From: Chlamydiota bacterium
GTDB taxonomy: Bacteria; Chlamydiota; Chlamydiia; Chlamydiales; Waddliaceae
NCBI GenBank assembly: GCA_011065005.1
Contig: JAAKFP010000171.1
Coordinates: 1-5,833 of the forward strand
Length of the DNA stretch: 5,833 nucleotides
Direction of reading: 5' to 3'
Below are positions 1 through 5,621 of this stretch, piece after piece. Both the position numbers and the translations under genes were made by a program. The notes under the pieces are model-generated. The model had not been told where the DNA came from and searched no databases. It saw only the letters and a program-made list of their open reading frames with translations. Within the stretch, counting starts at the first letter, position 1; every line of letters starts with the position of its first letter.

Positions 1-8
1 AAAAATGT

Positions 9-41
9 CAGTTTTTGGGGTTGAAACTGTTAAATATTTTT
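9..41 (+). terminator. Possible weak terminator hairpin at the left edge
   Basis: CAGTTT at 9-14 pairs with AAACTG at 24-29, extended by one T-G wobble, and a T-rich stretch follows at 30-41. The shape is that of a rho-independent terminator for a gene to the left of the window, but the stem is GC-poor and the T-run is interrupted. No gene end can be tied to it from this window. Confidence 0.22.
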
Positions 42-91
42 AGAAAAAGGCCGACTAGATGAATGAGACATGGCTTTAGAGTGTGCTGTGA

Positions 92-208
92 AGGGATCTA
101 ACGGGATTTTGCTTCCATAGAAATAAACCATCCTCGGATAAATTAGAAGTCTCGCCCGATCACCTAAAAGACCTTCAAACTTTTATTTATGCTTTACAGT
201 ATGACGAC
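92..208 (+). pseudogene. Open in-frame extension upstream of the 209-1789 gene, without a start codon
   Basis: The reading frame of the downstream protein continues upstream for 39 codons to a TGA at 89-91. The extension reads like protein, for example SPDHLKDLQTFIYALQYDD directly before the TTG at 209. It contains no ATG, GTG or TTG; the best non-canonical candidate is ATT at 185-187. It probably represents the remaining N-terminal part of a once longer gene whose beginning was lost by deletion or insertion around 90-125. Alternatively translation starts at TTG 209 and this is untranslated. Confidence 0.4.
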
Positions 209-1789
209 TTGTCTCATATTGACCTCAAAGATGTACCTGCTCAATCACAAATATTGGATTATTTCATCCAAATATTGGACTGCGTCATGTCCCAATATAA
301 GGATGAAAGAGTGGAGGTGCATTTCCACCCAGAGTTTTTTGTCTTTTCAGAAACCGAGGCATTTTTCTCTCAATTATTTACATCATTAGATCAAAGCCTA
401 AGCCACAAAGTCGATGTAGTATTTCAACGCTCCTGCGCTTTCATTGTTAATTTTATTGGCTCTCCAGCGACCATTCTGGTTATACAACGGCTAGTAGAAA
501 AACTTAAAACTCACTTCCCTCATATAAATGAAACTTTCGAACAAGCTCTCGCTGCGATCACGACGGAATTTTTAAAGTCTACTATTGGAGATTTTATTGA
601 TTCGCATGAAAAGGCTATAAATGAACTTCAAGCTGTATATCCAATTGTCTACTCGCTATTCATTTTTCCTCTTCGGACAGCGCCTTTCCGAGAAGGCAAA
701 CTATTTAACTTCTTTTGCAATCCCTGGATTTACCAGAGGATAACAATCTATTTAGCATACCATGGACATCAAGGGGTACTTCATGAACGAATTGAAGCGC
801 CTTTAAAATGGCTCGAAGAGTCTATTCAAATCATTCGCAACCAAACGGACGATGACTCATGGAAGGAATTTTCCCAGAAAGCACACGCATTATGCAATCA
901 TAGCAATAACCTGGAAGCATTCGCGACGCAATCTTCTGGCTTACTGGGGGAAATTAAAGCTGCTGTTCAATTTATCAAAAATCACTGCCATTCCAAAGAT
1001 CTATTGATATTTTTACCTGAGATGCAGAACGATGGAAAGAACTGTGATTTGATGGTTATACGCTCCGAAACGGGACACGGTGAGCTTATAGAAAGCAAAG
1101 CCAAATCCCCACGACATGGGTTAGATGTAAAAACAGCAGAAGATACCCAAATATGGGATGATTTTTTTGATAATTTTACTAGCTCAATCAGCTCGTATCT
1201 TCAGTATCTCCAACACAAAATACAGCCCATATTGGGATTAACATTAGACAAATGTTATCCTCTTTTTTCCGCCCATGAGGGAAGTCGCTATGGCGTAGCC
1301 CTTCCGTTAGTCGAAAATATCCTTACCTATCAGACTACTGCCAAAATCTCATCAAGTAAATTTTCTTCTGAACAGAAAATAGTCTTTTTACTTCGCGCCC
1401 TGTTTTTGCGTCCTTTAACGCTCGACCCTACTTGTGTACCACTGGCATCTGACAATCAGCGGTTAGTGCACAGGCAACAAGCAACAAAAAATGCTCTCCA
1501 AAAAGAGTGGGTTTCCTCACTTCTAAAACAAGCGACTGATCAGCTAAAGGAAACGCACCAGCGCCAACTAGCCGAAGGACAAAAAATTTCAAAAATGCAT
1601 GTTTCCCTTGATCTAGCTCTTTCCTACCGCCTCTTACAAGATCCCTTTAGTTACAATGATGGGAATGTTAAGGAAATAGCAGAACAAACACTACAAGAAG
1701 CCTTTCAACCATTTAAGGAGACCTTTGCTACTAAGGAGACCTTTGCTACTAATGGGCTTGATCTCCATCTTTTAGTTATCCAATCATGA
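209..1789 (+). CDS. Large uncharacterised protein with a putative PD-(D/E)xK nuclease-like core; 5' end uncertain
   Basis: I do not recognise the family. From TTG 209 the product is 526 aa with no signal peptide or clear membrane segment. The most informative stretch is residues 246-300. It has GEIKAA (E248), a hydrophobic strand LLIFLPE (265-271), CDLMV (D280) and ELIESKAKS (E295, K297). The E...D...ExK order and strand pattern match PD-(D/E)xK nuclease-fold domains, so a nuclease role is an inference from motif only. Residues 310-526 are mainly helical, and the tail has KETFAT twice. The start is weak: TTG 209 has no Shine-Dalgarno sequence. The same frame stays open and looks coding back to codon 92, after a TGA at 89-91, with no ATG, GTG or TTG in that extension. 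The gene has therefore either lost its 5' end or uses a rare start. A decayed accessory or defence gene beside IS remnants is plausible. Coding status is fairly sure, function is not. Confidence 0.6.
   Translation: MSHIDLKDVPAQSQILDYFIQILDCVMSQYKDERVEVHFHPEFFVFSETEAFFSQLFTSLDQSLSHKVDVVFQRSCAFIVNFIGSPATILVIQRLVEKLKTHFPHINETFEQALAAITTEFLKSTIGDFIDSHEKAINELQAVYPIVYSLFIFPLRTAPFREGKLFNFFCNPWIYQRITIYLAYHGHQGVLHERIEAPLKWLEESIQIIRNQTDDDSWKEFSQKAHALCNHSNNLEAFATQSSGLLGEIKAAVQFIKNHCHSKDLLIFLPEMQNDGKNCDLMVIRSETGHGELIESKAKSPRHGLDVKTAEDTQIWDDFFDNFTSSISSYLQYLQHKIQPILGLTLDKCYPLFSAHEGSRYGVALPLVENILTYQTTAKISSSKFSSEQKIVFLLRALFLRPLTLDPTCVPLASDNQRLVHRQQATKNALQKEWVSSLLKQATDQLKETHQRQLAEGQKISKMHVSLDLALSYRLLQDPFSYNDGNVKEIAEQTLQEAFQPFKETFATKETFATNGLDLHLLVIQS
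1715..1750 (+). repeat. Perfect 18-bp tandem duplication at the end of the nuclease-like gene
   Basis: AAGGAGACCTTTGCTACT occurs at 1715-1732 and again without change at 1733-1750. It codes for KETFAT twice, keeps the frame and sits about 13 codons before the stop. Perfect identity suggests a recent slippage or duplication event. Confidence 0.9.
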
Positions 1790-1833
1790 ACCTAGAAACC
1801 TAAAAAAAGTGAGTTTCTAAGTTTTTCTAGGTT
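1789..1833 (+). terminator. Inverted repeat directly after the stop codon, possible terminator
   Basis: AACCTAGAAA (1789-1798, overlapping the last base of the TGA) is perfectly complementary to TTTCTAGGTT (1824-1833), a 10-bp stem around a 25-base loop. A second, competing pairing exists inside: AGAAAC (1794-1799) with GTTTCT (1813-1818). The tail after 1833 is only moderately T-rich, so a classical rho-independent terminator is not certain. The position between two probably convergent genes supports a bidirectional terminator role. Confidence 0.45.
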
Positions 1834-1866
1834 GATTTCTATGTTCAATCAAATCGCCAGTAGTAG

Positions 1867-2049
1867 TTATTTAGACTCCACAACAGCGCTGATCAATAAC
1901 CCTTGAACATCCTCTTCAATGTATTGATTCGGTTTCCACCCACCGACTAACTCAGCAATTCCCGCTGGAGATTTTTAGGAGGTAAATAAAAAATCTATTT
2001 CGTAAACTTTTTTTTCATTCGAAGAAATAAGGTGTACGTTATGACCCGA
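1867..2049 (-). pseudogene. Probable antisense gene remnant (C-terminal piece with in-frame stop)
   Basis: Read on the minus strand, one frame looks like protein. Coming from 2049 it gives VHLISSNEKKVYEIDFLF, then a TAA (1975-1977), then GIAELVGGWKPNQYIEED and VQGLLISAVVESK, ending at a TAA at 1867-1869. Both parts share one frame, so the simplest reading is the C-terminal end of a gene with a nonsense mutation, truncated on its 5' side where the transposase remnant begins. No start codon or family could be identified. It points toward the upstream gene, with the inverted repeat at 1789-1833 between them. The call rests only on protein-like composition over about 60 codons and could be wrong. 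Confidence 0.33.
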
Positions 2050-2242
2050 TCACTAAGAAAGTCTCTTTGCGCATCAGCCCTCATCAGTAAAGTTCATGGG
2101 GTGTTTTCCAAAATACCTGATACTCGCGAATTTACTAGGAATAACGCTATCCCCCTTGTTAGATCATTTGATGTCGGGACTGGCTATTTTTAGTTTGAAA
2201 TTTCCCTCTTTGCTCCAATATGATAGAAGACGAAGAGATGAG
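2041..2242 (+). pseudogene. Frameshifted N-terminal fragment of an IS transposase
   Basis: From ATG 2041 frame 1 reads MTRSLRKSLCASALISKVHG and continues through FSKIPDTREFTRNNAIPL. Frame 2 then continues with LLDHLMSGLAIFSLKFPSLL and QYDRRRRDEP. I recognise the pattern (basic N-terminus, KIPD-R, DxLMSGLAIF-LK-PSLLQ-D) as the start of an IS4-like or unclassified transposase found in chlamydiae, Legionella and relatives; this is from memory. Removing one C from the run at 2151-2155 joins both frames smoothly, so a single-base insertion probably broke the gene. An AAGG lies 8-10 bases before the ATG. The similarity fades after about 2242 and the DDE catalytic part is absent, so it is inactive. 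It abuts the truncated regulator gene, implying a deletion across the IS. Confidence 0.58.
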
Positions 2243-2283
2243 CCGATTGAAAAAAAATTAAAGATATTCAAAGGCTCCATGAA

Positions 2284-3489
2284 ATGGCCAACCAAGTCCC
2301 ATTCGATGATCGTATTTGCCACCACGCCGAGCTGAGAGACTTGAATATTGGAATTATTAAAGACTTTCTTCGAGAGATTAAGAGCGACCTTCTTTCAGAA
2401 GTTAACAAAGTCCCTTTTTCCCACCTTTGCCGGCAGATGCAAATAGCTCAAGGACCAGATGAATACCTAAAACCTTTAAATATCGGCTTGATGATATTCA
2501 ACAGTACCCCTGAAAAATTTTTCCCACAAGCCCAGATAGATATTGTAAATTTTCATGATGACGTTGGTGACAGCTTCGCGGAAAAAATCTTTAAAGGACC
2601 CGTCCACATTCAACTTAAAGAAGCCTTGAGATATCTCCAATCAATGTTTATTAATGAAGAAATACGCAAGCGTCCAGATCGAGCTGAAGCTGACCGCTTT
2701 TATAATTATCCCTATGTCGCTTTAGAGGAAGCTCTAGCTAATGCAATCTACCATAAAGACTATGCCCAAAGGGAGCCGATTGAAATCAGTATTCACCAAG
2801 ATCGGATTGAAATTTTATCCTTTCCCGGACCATTAGCACCTCTTAAAATAGAAGACCTAAACAGGGGAACCGTCCGAGTTCGAACCTACAGAAACAGGCG
2901 TATAGGGGACTTTCTAAAAGAACTGCACCTAACAGAGGGACGTTGTACAGGGGTCCCAAAAATTCGCAACGCAATGAAAAACAATGGGTCTCCGGCTCCC
3001 ATATTTCAAACAGACGAAGACAACAGTTTCTTTTTGGTTGTTTTGCCTGTTCACCCAGAATCCGCAAAAAAAATGGTTGCAAAAGGCCAAAAACACCAGT
3101 TAGAACCCCAAACACACCAGTTAGAACCCCAAACACACCAGTTTGACTCAAAAACACACCAGCTAGACCCCAAAACACACCAGATTGAAGGGGAAGATAA
3201 TAGGAAAAACATCCCTGAAAAATTAAGGCTGAAACTCAAAAATCTTAAAACGCGGCCTAAAAAAGAAGAGCTTACGTCCGTAATTTATGCGCTCTGCTCT
3301 TGGCAACCCCTTACAGCTCAGCAGTTAGCAGAACTCCTAAACAGGAAAGATAAAAAACATCTTGTCCGACAGTACCTAAGTCCTTTAGTTAAAAAGGGTG
3401 TTCTAAGGCACGTTTACCCAGAAAGAGGCACCTCCCCAAACCAAGCCTATACAACGTATCAGCAAGAAGGCGAACTTCTACCCCCTTGA
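2284..3489 (+). CDS. COG2865-type ATP-binding transcriptional-regulator-like protein, N-terminally truncated (AlbA_2 domain missing)
   Basis: This 401-aa protein matches the central and C-terminal parts of the family often annotated as 'ATP-binding protein', 'RecG-related' or 'AlbA/Schlafen-domain regulator'. Residues 1-40 hold the linker typical after AlbA_2 (VPFDDR, ELRDLNIGIIKDFLREI). Residues about 140-255 are HATPase_c_4-like, with N-box-like LEEALANAIYHKDY (147-160), strand DRIEILSFPGPL (173-184) and GRCTGVPKI (219-227). Residues 271-302 are THQLEPQ-like heptads, and 325-392 form a probable winged helix (LTAQQLAELLNRKDKKHL). Full family members begin with an AlbA_2 nucleic-acid-binding domain, absent here. 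The family-like frame continues upstream of ATG 2284 (DIQRLHE) to a TGA at 2248-2250, so the ATG is probably internal to the ancestral gene. AAAGG at 2270-2274 could still allow translation. The role is unknown; regulation or defence has been proposed for relatives. The shortened product may be non-functional. Confidence 0.72.
   Translation: MANQVPFDDRICHHAELRDLNIGIIKDFLREIKSDLLSEVNKVPFSHLCRQMQIAQGPDEYLKPLNIGLMIFNSTPEKFFPQAQIDIVNFHDDVGDSFAEKIFKGPVHIQLKEALRYLQSMFINEEIRKRPDRAEADRFYNYPYVALEEALANAIYHKDYAQREPIEISIHQDRIEILSFPGPLAPLKIEDLNRGTVRVRTYRNRRIGDFLKELHLTEGRCTGVPKIRNAMKNNGSPAPIFQTDEDNSFFLVVLPVHPESAKKMVAKGQKHQLEPQTHQLEPQTHQFDSKTHQLDPKTHQIEGEDNRKNIPEKLRLKLKNLKTRPKKEELTSVIYALCSWQPLTAQQLAELLNRKDKKHLVRQYLSPLVKKGVLRHVYPERGTSPNQAYTTYQQEGELLPP
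3093..3187 (+). repeat. 21-bp tandem repeat coding for THQLEPQ-like heptapeptides
   Basis: ACACCAG recurs at 3093, 3114, 3135, 3156 and 3177, exactly 21 bp apart. Units one and two are identical; units three and four are diverged in their second half, and the fifth is partial. Translated, they give HQLEPQT, HQLEPQT, HQFDSKT, HQLDPKT and HQIEG. The repeat forms a hydrophilic linker between the ATPase-like domain and the C-terminal winged helix of the regulator-like protein. Because the period is a multiple of three, copy-number change keeps the frame. Confidence 0.92.
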
Positions 3490-3727
3490 GGATCAAAAAG
3501 TTGCCATTAGGGTATAATTATGCCATGAAAATCTGTGTTTAACTGAAAACATGTTCGCAACAGCTTCATAACCCCGGTTTTTATGTTGATAGTCTCGTTC
3601 ACAACTTTGTTCATATTCTGTTTTTGTGCATAACCGGCAAAGGAAAGACAGTAGATCGACAGGTTATAAACATGCGATTTCTACAGGAGAAAAGGGGCAC
3701 TTATCGAAACATCCACAGTCTCTGAAG

Positions 3728-3767
3728 AAGAAGAGTATTTTATAATTATATAGAATTCTATCTTCTT
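3728..3767 (+). promoter_or_regulatory. Nested palindromes upstream of the glmU-ispA operon, candidate promoter/operator
   Basis: Two perfect 10-bp palindromes sit side by side: TATAATTATA (3741-3750) and TAGAATTCTA (3751-3760). They are enclosed by AAGAAGA (3728-3734) and its complement TCTTCTT (3761-3767). A -10-like TATAAT is at 3741-3746, about 80 bases before the glmU start, but no good -35 was found 15-18 bases upstream. The arrangement could be a promoter overlapped by an operator, or an AT-rich hairpin in the leader. Both are inference. Confidence 0.33.
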
Positions 3768-3814
3768 TAGATGTTGCAAATATTCTTTCAGAAAGTCAAA
3801 ATTGTACCCTCTAT

Positions 3815-3820
3815 AAGGAG
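3815..3820 (+). promoter_or_regulatory. Ribosome binding site of the GlmU-like gene
   Basis: AAGGAG ends 5 bases before ATG 3826. It is the strongest Shine-Dalgarno sequence in the area and fixes the start of the acetyltransferase gene. Confidence 0.8.
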
Positions 3821-3825
3821 TTAAC

Positions 3826-4509
3826 ATGGACGATCTACATCCAAGCTATTTTTTTGATCTTTCTACGTTCAGGCATAAAGCTCTTTTTGAAGAATGCCCA
3901 CAAGTTTGGGGAGCTCTTAAGAATATAGAACCGTATCTTGCTCAGTATTCTCTAGGACAAATCGAAGTCGACATTCCCGAAGGCGTTCATTTAGTCAATC
4001 CCGAACTTATAACGATCGGGAAGGGAACCGTCTTAGAACCATATTCTTACATCAAAGGACCATGCATAATAGGGGAAAATTGCACCGTTAGGCATGGTGC
4101 TTATCTTCGGGGAAACGTGATTGCTGGAGACCACTGTGTTTTGGGCCACGACTCTGAGTTCAAAAATACGGTTCTTTTTGACCACGCTCATGCAGCCCAT
4201 TTTGCGTACGTAGGAGACACGATCTTGGGAGGCAGGGTCAATCTCGGGGCCGGCACTGTTTGTGCCAACCTGAAGCTCTCAGGCCTGCCTGTGGCTGTTT
4301 TATACAAGGGTCAGCGGGTTGAGACTGGGTTGCGTAAGTTTGGAGCAATTATTGGTGACGATTCGCAGACGGGGTGTAACTCTGTGACGAACCCGGGAAC
4401 TTTATTGGGAAAAAATGTTCGTTGTTATCCTTGTATCAATTTTGGTGGGTTTGTCCCGTCGGGTAAAATTGTACGATCTGAAACCAAATTGATGTTTGCG
4501 GAAATTTAG
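3826..4509 (+). CDS. glmU: GlmU-like glucosamine-1-phosphate N-acetyltransferase, stand-alone left-handed beta-helix protein
   Basis: The 227-aa protein is a left-handed parallel beta-helix of hexapeptide repeats (about residues 47-210). It corresponds to the C-terminal acetyltransferase half of GlmU, which transfers acetyl from acetyl-CoA to GlcN-1-phosphate in the cytoplasm on the way to UDP-GlcNAc. Aligning by eye to E. coli GlmU, EFKN gives K113 (K351), AAHFAYVGD gives catalytic H125 (H363) and Y128 (Y366), and NLGAGTVCAN gives N139 and N148 (N377, N386). The active site therefore looks complete. The N-terminal pyrophosphorylase domain (about 230 residues, LxAGxGTRM loop) is missing, so UDP transfer must come from another protein. 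The segment after N148 (KGQRVETGLRKFGAIIGDD) is longer than in E. coli GlmU and resembles the archaeal sugar-1-phosphate nucleotidylyltransferase/acetyltransferase type. ispA follows after 8 bases. A different sugar-phosphate acceptor cannot be excluded. Confidence 0.82.
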   Translation: MDDLHPSYFFDLSTFRHKALFEECPQVWGALKNIEPYLAQYSLGQIEVDIPEGVHLVNPELITIGKGTVLEPYSYIKGPCIIGENCTVRHGAYLRGNVIAGDHCVLGHDSEFKNTVLFDHAHAAHFAYVGDTILGGRVNLGAGTVCANLKLSGLPVAVLYKGQRVETGLRKFGAIIGDDSQTGCNSVTNPGTLLGKNVRCYPCINFGGFVPSGKIVRSETKLMFAEI

Positions 4510-4512
4510 GAG
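4508..4512 (+). promoter_or_regulatory. ispA ribosome binding site overlapping the glmU stop codon
   Basis: AGGAG at 4508-4512 includes the last two bases of the upstream TAG (4507-4509) and lies 5 bases before ATG 4518. Ribosomes ending on the GlmU-like gene are placed directly on the ispA start, which suggests translational coupling and fixes the ATG choice. Confidence 0.75.
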
Positions 4513-4517
4513 AAAAT

Positions 4518-5420
4518 ATGTCTGAAGATTCTGTGGCTGTGGAAGTTCCTAACATGATGGGTTTGTATAAGAAGAAAGTGGAAGACGCTATTGCTTTAAA
4601 TCTTTCTGTCTTAGGACCCAAATCCAAGTTACGAGATGCTTGCGAATATGCTTTGACCTGTGGGGGAAAACGGTTTCGCCCGATTTTGGTTTTCATGATC
4701 GCGGATGCTTTGGGGTTTGGTGCGGATACAACATTTGCAGCTTTGAGTGTTGAATTTTTTCATACCGCCTCTCTTGTTGCTGATGACTTGCCTTCCATGG
4801 ATAATGATGATGAGAGACGAAATAAGCCTTCTGTTCACAAAAAATTTGGTGAAGCTGCGGCTTTATTAGTGAGCTATTCTTTGATAGCTGCTGGATTTGA
4901 GCTCATTGCTAAGAATGTGAAAGTTATAAAAAAATCGGGGCTTACGGTTTCAAATCTCAGCGATCAGCTTTGTGTTCTTGCCTTAGAAAATGCCTCTTTT
5001 AATACGGGTATTAATGGGGCAACATCTGGGCAATTTGTTGATTTGGCCCCTTCCGATCTGTCTGTTGCTACTCTTCGTGAAATCATCCATAAAAAAACCT
5101 CCTCTCTGTTTGAGATCTCTTTCGTTTTTGGTTGGTTGTTTGGTGGCGGGGATTTAGAAAAGCTGGATTTGGTAAAACAGGCAGCTTCCCACTTTGGGAT
5201 GGCCTTTCAGATTGCGGATGATTTGGGAGATATGGCGCAAGACATCAAGAACAAGCGGCTAGTGAACATGGCGAACGTGGTTGGTCGTGATGCTGCTTTG
5301 CAGATGTTCCACGAGGAACACGATCGTTTCCTTTTGAGAGTCAAGGAATTAAAGGTGGACAGTTCAGGGCTGGAGGAACTGGCTACGTTGTTAAAAGACA
5401 AGGTCGAAGGAGCAGGCTGA
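4518..5420 (+). CDS. ispA: Farnesyl/geranylgeranyl diphosphate synthase (polyprenyl synthetase family)
   Basis: This 300-aa cytoplasmic enzyme condenses IPP with DMAPP, GPP or FPP to make C15 or C20 prenyl diphosphates, the precursors of undecaprenyl carrier lipid and quinone side chains. The family's landmarks are present in order: GGKRFRP (49-55, IPP binding), first Asp-rich motif DDLPSMD (89-95) with following RR (100-101), GQFVDL (171-176), HKKTS (191-195), and second Asp-rich motif FQIADDLGD (230-238). Length equals that of E. coli IspA (about 299 aa). The DDxxxxD spacing is the bacterial FPP synthase type. However, the residue five before the first Asp is A84 and not the aromatic residue of FPP synthases (Y in E. 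coli), so a longer product such as GGPP is possible. The gene lies 8 bases after the GlmU-like gene, in one operon. No frameshift or missing catalytic residue is seen. Confidence 0.93.
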   Translation: MSEDSVAVEVPNMMGLYKKKVEDAIALNLSVLGPKSKLRDACEYALTCGGKRFRPILVFMIADALGFGADTTFAALSVEFFHTASLVADDLPSMDNDDERRNKPSVHKKFGEAAALLVSYSLIAAGFELIAKNVKVIKKSGLTVSNLSDQLCVLALENASFNTGINGATSGQFVDLAPSDLSVATLREIIHKKTSSLFEISFVFGWLFGGGDLEKLDLVKQAASHFGMAFQIADDLGDMAQDIKNKRLVNMANVVGRDAALQMFHEEHDRFLLRVKELKVDSSGLEELATLLKDKVEGAG

Positions 5421-5507
5421 AGTGGTCCGGTGAGATCTGCGCACGCACCAAGTTCCTGGGAAGATGCAACAGGCCTGTGACGATGCTATGCAGAGAGTTT
5501 ATACAGT
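5421..5507 (+). other. Short non-coding stretch between ispA and the repeat array
   Basis: No gene is seen. It contains a perfect palindrome ACAGGCCTGT at 5469-5478, and GCGCACGC at 5439-5446, which is complementary to GCGTGCGC at 5643-5650 just beyond repeat copy 1. No T-tailed terminator for ispA was found here. Confidence 0.4.
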
Positions 5508-5621
5508 TTTTGAGTATACGGACGTCGTTTGCACGTCTGTCAGCAAAAAGCCGATTGCTCGGCTTAGTCCAAATATTATGGCTAAGGCAAAAAATTTGGA
5601 GTAAGCCGTGCAAACGGCTTC
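5508..5621 (+). repeat. Complex 114-bp repeat, copy 1, REP/MITE-like
   Basis: This unit recurs at 5720-5833 with only two substitutions (5517 T versus C, 5595 T versus A) and no indels. It is built of inverted repeats. A hairpin GACGT/ACGTC is at 5521-5537. A second has AAGCCGA, loop TTGC and TCGGCTT at 5548-5565. A third has AAGCCGT, loop GCAA and ACGGCTT at 5603-5620. The second and third also form the two arms of one large imperfect palindrome (5546-5574 with 5594-5622, 25 of 29 pairs). Nested stems with tetraloops and lack of a gene suggest a REP-like or MITE-like element rather than a coding repeat. Confidence 0.88.

Larger units (their letters stand above)
3490..3825 (+). other. 336-base intergenic region with AT-rich palindromes and possible promoter elements
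   Basis: No credible gene is seen in either strand. The 9-mer TATAATTAT occurs twice, at 3513-3521 and 3741-3749, each containing a perfect -10 hexamer, but neither has a good -35 at normal spacing. The first lies in a near-palindrome at 3511-3524 and is followed by a 5-codon ORF (3525-3542) that is probably meaningless. CATAACC appears at 3567-3573 and 3629-3635 and GGTTAT at 3662-3667, allowing alternative hairpins. CCGGTT (3574-3579) also pairs with AACCGG (3632-3637). The region presumably holds the promoter and leader of the glmU-ispA operon. Confidence 0.5.

Noticed and set aside
189..389. 66-codon plus-strand ORF overlapping the nuclease-like gene
   Set aside because: It lies in another frame of the long coding region, has no ribosome binding site and its product is low in recognisable protein features.
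2096..2335. 79-codon ORF as an independent gene
   Set aside because: Its middle part is the transposase fragment in frame 2, its start is out-of-frame noise over the frame-1 transposase part, and its end runs over the regulator gene. It was used only as evidence for the frameshift.
2843..3239. Minus-strand and alternate-frame ORFs with repeated GVFGVLT, NWCVWGS or RTPNTPV
   Set aside because: They are shadows of the 21-bp tandem repeat, which repeats in every frame. The plus-frame product has recognisable domains on both sides.
3525..3542. Five-codon leader peptide (MKICV) after the TATAAT at 3513
   Set aside because: It is too short, has no run of regulatory codons and lies about 280 bases from the operon start.
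3490..3825. tRNA or riboswitch in the intergenic region
   Set aside because: No cloverleaf, T-loop or known riboswitch core was found by eye; only short stems are present.
4436..4838. Minus-strand ORFs over the glmU/ispA junction and ispA start
   Set aside because: They are antisense to two well-supported genes and show no family features.
5207..5401. 64-codon minus-strand ORF within ispA
   Set aside because: It is a serine-rich shadow of the ispA coding sequence.
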